Below are positions 1 through 8,300 of a stretch of DNA of 64,000 nucleotides, piece after piece (the stretch's first letter is position 1; every line of letters starts with the position of its first letter). Below the pieces are notes generated by a model that saw nothing but the letters and a program-made list of their open reading frames with translations, was not told where the DNA came from and searched no databases. The translations under genes and the position numbers were made by a program. This DNA is from Onthophagus taurus (lineage: Eukaryota; Arthropoda; Insecta; Coleoptera; Scarabaeidae), in NCBI RefSeq assembly GCF_036711975.1, contig NC_091975.1, positions 250,501-314,500 on the forward strand, read 5' to 3'.

Positions 1-790
1 GAGAGAACTTGAAGAAGGAGCAACACTTTCTACGAGGCGTGCTGCAGAAGAATGGATACACTTCGAGGGACATCAACCAGGCCATCAAGCAGCGAAAGCA
101 GAAAGAGTCTGTCTTCCCTATGTTTCAGGTATAACGGAACGAATTGCTAGGCACCTCAAGAAGAACGACATCGTAGTGCGGAACAAAATTCGGAACACAC
201 TCCCGATAGCCAAGGACAAACTAACTCCATTAAAAGGAGCGGGAGTCTATCGACTATCGTGTAGTTGTGGGAAGGTTTATGTTGGCCAAACTGGACGCAA
301 CGTCGAGTGCCGCATCAAGGAGCATGAGAGGGATGTAAGGCTGAAGAAGATCCAGCAGTCGGCGGTTGCGGAACATTGCCATGCAGAGGGGCACCGAATA
401 GACTTCGAACAAACAAAGGTGCTGGCTAGGAACAACAGATACTACCAAAGACTGACAAGAGAAGCCATAGAGATCCACCGACATAAAAATAACGTTAACA
501 GAGAGGATGGCTGGGAGCTTAGCAGAACATGGAAGATGGTGGTGAACACGAAGACCTCTTCCCGCCTCACACCGGACGCGACGCAATTAGTTATTAATTA
601 GCTTGTAATTAGCGTTAACTGATTATTAATTAGTTTTTCCGACTTATATATAGTTACCGATTTTTGATCTCGTCACTTCGAACCAGTTTCTGAAGAAGGT
701 TGCAACATGGCATCCGAAACATCAAACCTTTTATTAAAAGACGCACGGCAAAACCCGAAAGTTTCTAGTTTTAGTTCTAATTTTAGTTTA
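1..790 (+). mobile_element. Penelope-like retroelement, 3' end
   Basis: This is the 3' part of a Penelope-like element (PLE), cut by the window edge. The coding part ends in a GIY-YIG endonuclease domain, the hallmark of endonuclease-bearing PLEs. The upstream end of the coding region shows a PLE-like linker that is not in the same frame as the endonuclease, so the copy looks broken at least once. After the stop there is an AT-rich tail, then the segment at 690-722 that resembles a hammerhead ribozyme core, a structure known from PLEs. The right boundary near 790 is approximate. Confidence 0.8.
176..601 (+). CDS. GIY-YIG endonuclease domain of a Penelope-like element (fragment)
   Basis: The frame is open from base 2 to the stop at 599-601. 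The GIY-like motif is GVYRLSC, followed by the CxC pair (SCSCGK) typical of PLEs, then YVGQTGR in the YIG position and the downstream Arg/His-rich stretch (CRIKEH). The domain nicks target DNA for target-primed reverse transcription. The reverse transcriptase itself lies outside the window to the left. GTG at 176 is not a real start; the domain is the end of a larger polyprotein. Family call is firm; whether the copy is active cannot be told, but its upstream part is out of frame. Confidence 0.78.
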   Translation: MRNKIRNTLPIAKDKLTPLKGAGVYRLSCSCGKVYVGQTGRNVECRIKEHERDVRLKKIQQSAVAEHCHAEGHRIDFEQTKVLARNNRYYQRLTREAIEIHRHKNNVNREDGWELSRTWKMVVNTKTSSRLTPDATQLVIN

Positions 791-816
791 ACAAACACTA
801 ACTGTTAAGCTGTGGA

Positions 817-1125
817 TTGTTAATCGAAAGTTGGAATGAATTTTTAATGAAAAAATCTTAGTAGGCTTTGCAATCTTTGTCAGAAATATTTTTGACGTTT
901 AAATGTCAGTGGTTTTCGTACTATTATTATTGTTTTATTTGAAATTTTGAAACGTCGAGTGAACGAGCGTAAATGCGATAGAACTTTATTTAAAAATTAA
1001 TTTGAAAAACAATAATAATAGTAAGAAAAACACTGACATTTTAACGTCAAAAATATTTCTGACAAAGATTACAGAGCCTACTAAGATTTTTTCATTAAAA
1101 ATTCATTCAAACTTTTGATCGACAA
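817..1125. repeat. Foldback MITE with ~120-bp terminal inverted repeats
   Basis: The left arm (817-936) and right arm (1007-1125) are inverted copies of each other with roughly 90% identity by eye, around a ~70-bp spacer. The arms share the stretch TTTTTAATGAAAAAATCTTA and an inner TATTATTATTG block. No coding capacity. This is the architecture of a non-autonomous foldback/MITE DNA element; superfamily unknown because no clear target duplication was found. Confidence 0.75.
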
Positions 1126-2370
1126 CCCCGATGTTTAAAGTGCAGTATTTGCTTTATTATTTTTTTTCTCAAAAATTAGTCGTTTTTGGAAAAATTTTAG
1201 AGAGACAAAAAAGTTTTAGGATACTTTCATCTACCTAGATAAAATTTTTTTAATGTATTTATCATCTGCATAAAAAAAATATTAGCAAAAATGTGAAGGG
1301 GGTGGTTACGTTTAGTAGTTTAGAAGGGTAGGTTGAAAGTACAAGTAGGGTCAAAACATGCCATATTATGAGTTAAACATATTCCCCAAATTTCATTTTC
1401 CTAGCGTTTATGGTTTTTGAGAAAAACAAATAGTACCCTTAAAATTCACTAAAGAATCACCCCTTGAAGTTTGTTGCAGTCATTCAAATACAGCCTGTAT
1501 AAAAGGAGATATTTTCATGTATAATTTTTTTACTTAATGTAAAGATACTTCATAATTAATGAAAATTTAAATTTGTCGTTTTGAACAAAGCGTTGCCAAT
1601 AGCCAATTGGAACAATTTAGCAATTGATGAAAATGCAACCTCTTTCTCCATTAACAATTACTTCGTAATCGAAAGAACGTGACTCGTATACAGAGAAAGA
1701 TCATTGTAAACCGTAGTTGTTGCGGAAATTAGGTTGTCGCTATTTTAAAAATAGTGATGTCACGAACGCAGAAGACCTCGGCTCCAAAAAGCAAAAAAAA
1801 AAAATAGAATTAAACTGTTGGTGAATTGTCGCCGCAATTAGTTCAATTGGTCGAGTTGGCTCAGAAACGAATGCTAAACGTTTATTAGTTTTAAGCTTAA
1901 ATCACCTTTTCTGTCTTCGAGATTTCACTGTTTACTACTACTGTTTTGTTCAAACCATTAAAGAAGGAGTAAAAACCGACCTCTCAAGTGGTTCAAGAGT
2001 TCCCATATTTTTTACAAACGTCTGGCGCTCGTTGAGACTGTGTTTATTTACAGAAGTTATGGAGATACACGCCAAGAAACCGTCGACGTTGGGGTCAAAC
2101 CGGGGTCAGAACGTCACAAACCTAATCAGCATCACAAATATTTTGTATTAAATTGATTTATACGAGCGTCAATGTCTCAAAAAAAATTTGAATTTTAAGA
2201 TCGCTTTTATTACTGCGTTAATTAGAGGAATACGTGGAAACGGAAGCTTTCAATTAATTCCTAGCAAAACTCTTTAAATCTACGGAAAAATTTATCTTGT
2301 TAAATTCTTAATTTTCGTTAAATTGTGGTATTTCCTGTGTGGTTAACGTTAATTAATAAAAATTAATTAC
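1126..2370. other. No gene recognised (AT-rich intergenic or intronic DNA)
   Basis: No convincing exon on either strand. The next exon of the minus-strand gene at 2371-11017 could lie here or beyond the left edge, but I found no phase-0 acceptor followed by cysteine-rich coding sequence. Confidence 0.5.
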
Positions 2371-5300
2371 CTGTTCGTGGCATTCCGTTTTGTATGCGCA
2401 AATATCACCAAAGTCCGTGTGATTCTGAAATTAAAAAAAAATTAAGACTTCAATACACAAAATTTCGATTATTATTAAACTAAAAGTAGAACTAACACTA
2501 GACCTAGAGCTAGAAAATCATTTGGGTTTAGTTCAATCACTTTTAGTTCAATAAAAATATACAACAATTTAGCGCTGCATAACAATTAAAACTAGAACTA
2601 GAATGTTTCTAGATGTAGTGTTATTTCTAATTTTAGTTGTCCCACAAATATCCGAGCTTATAGTGCAAATCGGTTAAGTTATACAGGGTGTCTCAGCGAG
2701 ACCGGTCATTAGACGTTTCTGGGGTTCTGGCGAAAATAAAAATTTGAGAATTCAGACTCAAGTATTATCAATTACGATCTATTCGTCTAAAATATTTTCA
2801 GATTTCTTGCACTTTCGGTTATACCGGAAGTCGCCACCAACTTTAAACTCAAATTTTTTGTTTGGCCAGAACCCCAGAAACGTCTAATGACCGGTCTCGC
2901 TGAGACACCTGTATATAATCAAAGGTGCAGACGAAAAATGTCAAAATGTTGAATGTCCATTTTTTTCGTTGATGTTGCGATATATCTTGGCAATCTACAT
3001 ATTGCAACTTTTATGCTGTTGCTAATAAATGTCTTTGCATTTAAAAACTCAGCCAATTCTATAGAGTTGCGTTGAAAGTCTTAATTTCGCAACAATGGTC
3101 TCTACTCAGTCAGGGGGATGAGCTTAACGGAGTTCTTCCATGGAGAATTTGCTGCGAGACCTACTCTTAGCCGTTTTAAACTGCAAGTGAATCAAATAAT
3201 TAAAACTATGTTTTTATTTTATTTTATTTTATAAGTCCAATTCGTTTAAAAATCGATATATCCACTTAATATAAAATTAATATGAAGATTTCATTAAAAC
3301 CACTTTTAGTTTTTGAGGAATAAATTTTTATCACATAAAAAAACTGTTAAAACCTAATTAACCCTAAAGGTCAGAATAGGTTGAGATTCGTTATAAGAGT
3401 TACAAGATATAAGGTTTGGATCTCCGTTTTATCTCGAACGTTGTATAAATATTCAGTACAAGGCGTTATTTTTACGATTTATCTTTCCTAGAGTCAAAAC
3501 AACATACTTAATTAAAAAAATGGGTTATATAAATTTAAGCGGGATTTTATTATGTTTTATACACGTTTATTTTTTTAGATTTGGGCTCCTACATGCCCCA
3601 TTATTAAAGAATTTCCATCCCAATTGGTTCTGTTCACATTGAACTATTTCAAAAACACACATATTTGCAAACATTTCTTTTTCACCATCGTTGTTTATAG
3701 CACAAATAGGGTTTCTGTCTTTTTTGCATCTTTTCACACAAGAACCATGAATCGAACTAAAAACTAATAATTTTATGTATAAGTTTTCGTTAGAAATGTT
3801 AAATAAATAAAATACCTGAGATCAATAAAGATAATGTAATTACCAATTTTGTTGTATTCATATTTTTAGAGAGTAATAATAAGAATAGTCCGTATTGTTC
3901 TTATTTAATTTATTATATTGGTGTTAAACACAATGGGTATTAAACTTTTTATTAATAATAACGCTTTCGGTATTATTCAATTTTAAAATTCATTCAACAA
4001 GAACCTTCTCTTAACCAAACGAAGCCAGCCTCGCGGTTTAAACATATATTTACTTCAAACTCGCATTGGTTTGAAAAAGTGTGCAAGTTTCCGAAACGAT
4101 CTGCCACACAAATTGGTCTAAATTCCATCGTACAAATTTGAGAACAACTCATTAAATCGCAATAAATAGGAAATAGAAAAACTAAAAAGTTCAAAAATAA
4201 AGAATCCACAAAAAAAGGAGCTAAAATACTTACTCGTTATAATTTTTAAAATTATCATTTTCATAACAAGATTTTTTATTGATGAGAAAGAAAGAAGTAA
4301 CTAATACAATGGAATGGGTTTAGCAAAGTTTTATACAACAATTTATAATAGGATTCAAATTTGCGAATCACTTCAGGGCAACGCAATTACCATTACATAA
4401 CGCTTCCACAAAACTTGTTACTTTGTTGTAAATAAAACGACGTAAATTAGAAGAAATGAATATTTTCTTTTAGTATGTGACCTCGAAACCCAACAACAAA
4501 AGTGGTAAAAAACACAAATAACTCGATGATTGTGGATCATTTTTCACTTAAGACCGATTCTAAAGAAGCTAAATATAAATTTATTGTTGCGTGACTCTTG
4601 ATGTTTACGCCATCGGGGCGACTCGAACTTGATTTTTCTTTTATAAAACGCCGTTAATGTTGTTGTTATGATTATGTACGGATCTTTGTCTCTCGCAAAT
4701 TAATTGTTCCGCCCATTCTTCATGTTCGCTCGTTATCAACGTGCACTTTAAAACTATAAAATCTTTCTGATTGTGACCACACGCACACAGACTCTCTTTT
4801 AAAAACTTTCCTTCCCATACAAAATTGTTTTTATTAAAAACGAATAAATTAATTTTAATTCAGTCGAATTAATAACGTAAAGTTTTTTGACAAAAAAACC
4901 ACCCCATCTTATGGTACTCAAAGTAGTAACCAATTAACTTGTTTATCATCGTCACGCTACTCTACCACGATGTTCGTTAAGAAACTTAACGTTCTTTTTA
5001 CCAAGTTCCGACAGAACAACCCGCATTGAATGTCAAATATTAAGGAACAAATAAAGTCTTTTTAACCTTCCAGTACATACGCTCTATTAAATTTAAAATT
5101 TATTATCAGAATTTTATTTTTGTAATAAATCCATACAGGGTGTCTCAGCGAGACCGGTCACTAGACGTTTCTGGGGTTCTGGCCAAACAAAAAATTTGAG
5201 AATGCAGACTTAAGTATTATCAATTACGTTCTCTTCATCTAAAATATTTTCAGATTTCTAGCACTTCCGGTTATAAATGGAACACCCTGTATATTTTTAC

Positions 5301-8300
5301 ATATTTGGATTTGTCTGTTTTGAAGGTTTATAAATAACTTTACTTTCTGCAATTTGATTCTGCCGTTCTCGAGTTATTCGATTTTTTCTAGAAAAATCTG
5401 CTCCAGCGGACATTTGTTCAAAAAATCATAAAACACTCAATTTTTGAGATATCAATTTAGGATTCAGAACATGCTTAAACAACATGATGGAGTATGTTTT
5501 GGTGCCGAGAATGGCTGTCTAGATCGTTTGGTCACTTTACTATGACACGTTAAGTTTTCGAAGATTGGAAGCACCATAACTTCATTTTTTTAAATGGCAC
5601 CCCCCATATTTTATTACTTACAAGGGAAGTGTCACAACTGTGTCTCACCGATTTCGATGCAATTTGGTACAGTCATAGAATGGGCCAAAATAAGGTTCGC
5701 TCATTTTTTTATACGTGCGGTAAAAGCCCCTGGGGCGAGTTATAGGGGTTGAAAGTTTGGAGAAAAAGTACGTTTTCACTTATATTTTGAAAACGAAAAG
5801 TGCTATCAAAATTTGGTAAATTGTAACTGATATTCATTTTAAAAGAGCTTTCTTTTGATGTGTCACACATATAGCAGAGGGTTAAAAAGGGCGAACTACC
5901 CCTATTTTTTTGGAATTATTTAAAAACCACCCTATCGATTTTGGCGGCATTAAGTATACTTCTAGTGCGTTCAAAAATATTAGTTAAGGGTTTTTTCCCA
6001 TTCGCCCTAGATCAACCCCAGTGAAGTTACGGGGGTTAACATGTAAGCACTTTTCGTAAGAATGATGTGATAAAATTGTCAGGTATTTTGAAAATACTTT
6101 AAACAAAACCGTAAATTAGTCGCACAATAAAATGTTTAGTGTAAAATAAGGCATAATACACCATATAGGGGTTGTTGGGGTTATCCACCCCCTTAAAAAT
6201 TAATTCTATCCCGGGCGTTATTTGTCGATTACGGCGAAATTTGGTACTGTGTTTGTTTTATATTTGAAGTAAAAATTTTTGAAAATGGTTATAAGGGTTA
6301 CAAATTAGGGGTAGTTTTTTGTTTATACCTCGAAGATGAAAACTGCCATCGTAACTGTGGTATTGTTTTTTAAAAATCTATCTATCGATGTTCCACGAGG
6401 TAAACTACCCTCATTTTCTTTAAATAATAAATATAAAACTACTAGATAAATAAGATATTTTATTTATTTATGAGTTAAAAAGCAACTGACAAAAAAAATA
6501 GTTCAATATACCAAAGAAGTTTATTCTACATTACTAATTGACGTTTTTTATGTATTATATTAATTTTCAATATTAAATTTATTTTTATTCTACGTAGTGT
6601 TGGCAAAAATGAAAGTCGTGGAAAAAATGTTTTAAACATAAGGATTTTTTACACCATGCACATGTTATGACCGCTATATCCCCACAGATATCACACGTTG
6701 GCTTCTCACTCGAAAAGCAAACTTCCACGGGATTTTCAAAATGGTCTGGTCTCTCCTCTATATAGCCACTTGCAAACCATGCGTATTTAAAAACATTTAT
6801 AAACCGAGGGGAAGCCAACTGGTTATGCGTCAACGATTGCAATTTTAATATGTTATCCCTCTGATGTAAAAGGAATTTTATAGAAGATAGGAAAAAAGTG
6901 TTAAATTAATGAAAGAATAAATTTAACATTGAACATAAAAAACGTCAATTAGTAATGTAGAATAAACTTCTTTGGTATATTGAACTATTTTTTTTTGTCA
7001 GTTGCTTTTTAACTCATAAATAAATAAAATATCTTATTTATCTAGTAGTTTTATATTTATTATTTAAAGAAAATGAGGGTAGTTTACCTCGTGGAACATC
7101 GATAGATAGATTTTTAAAAAACAATACCACAGTTACGATGGCAGTTTTCATCTTCGAGGTATAAACAAAAAACTACCCCTAATTTGTAACCCTTATAACC
7201 ATTTTCAAAAATTTTTACTTCAAATATAAAACAAACACAGTACCAAATTTCGCCGTAATCAACAAGTAATGCCCGGGATAGAATTAATTTTTAAGGGGGT
7301 GGTTAACCCCAACCACCCCTAAATGGTGTATTATGCCTTATTTTACATTAAACATTTTATTGTGCGACTAATTTACGGTTTTGTTAAAGTATTTTCAAAA
7401 TACCTGACAATTTTATCACATCATTCTTACGAAAAGTGGTTACATGTTAACCCCCGTAACTTCGCTGGGGATGATCTAGAGCGAATGGGAAAAAACCCTT
7501 AACTAATATTTTTGAACGTGCTGGAAGTATACTTAATGCCGCCAAAATCGATAGGGTGGTTTTTAAATAATTCCAAAAAAATAGGGGTAGTTCGCCCTTC
7601 TTAACCCTCTGGTATATGTGTGATACATCAAAAGAAAGCTCTTTTAAAATGAATATCAGTTACAATTTACCAAATTTTGATAGCACTTTTCGTTTTCAAA
7701 ATATAAGTGAAAACGTACTTTTTCTCCAAACTTTCAACCCCTATAACTCGCCCCAGGGGCTTTTACCGCACGTATAAAAAAATGTGCGAACCTTATTTTG
7801 GCCCATTCTATGACTGTACCAAATTGCATCGAAATCGGTGAGACACAGTTGTGACACTTCCCTTGTTAGTCGTCTTCGGCGTCTCATTTTATATCTTTTA
7901 TATTCCATATGTCCTATGCCTAACATTAATAGTTTGAGAAATAATTAGGGTTTTTTGAAAAATGCTCACATATCATATCGATATTAACCTAGTGTCATTA
8001 TATCATATCATTACCATTAAAAATAGAGATGATATGATTTTTTGAAAATTTGACGTTATGTTGTTTTTGCAAATTTGACAGTGTTTTCTTTAGTACCGTT
8101 TTCCAGGAAATTTTATTAATATTATCATACAGTTTTTGTATTATATCATAAACTAGAGTCTTCAAGCTTTAATTTAATATATACATCATATCATTACCAT
8201 TAAAAATAGAGATGATATGATTTTTTGAAAATTTGACGTTATTTTGTTTTTGCAAATTTGACAGTGTTTTCTTTAGTAGCGTTTTTCAGGAAATTTTATT

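Noticed and set aside
6585-6860. piggyBac cysteine-rich domain
   Set aside because: The CxxC spacing and flanking residues do not fit the piggyBac C-terminal domain, so no superfamily was assigned.
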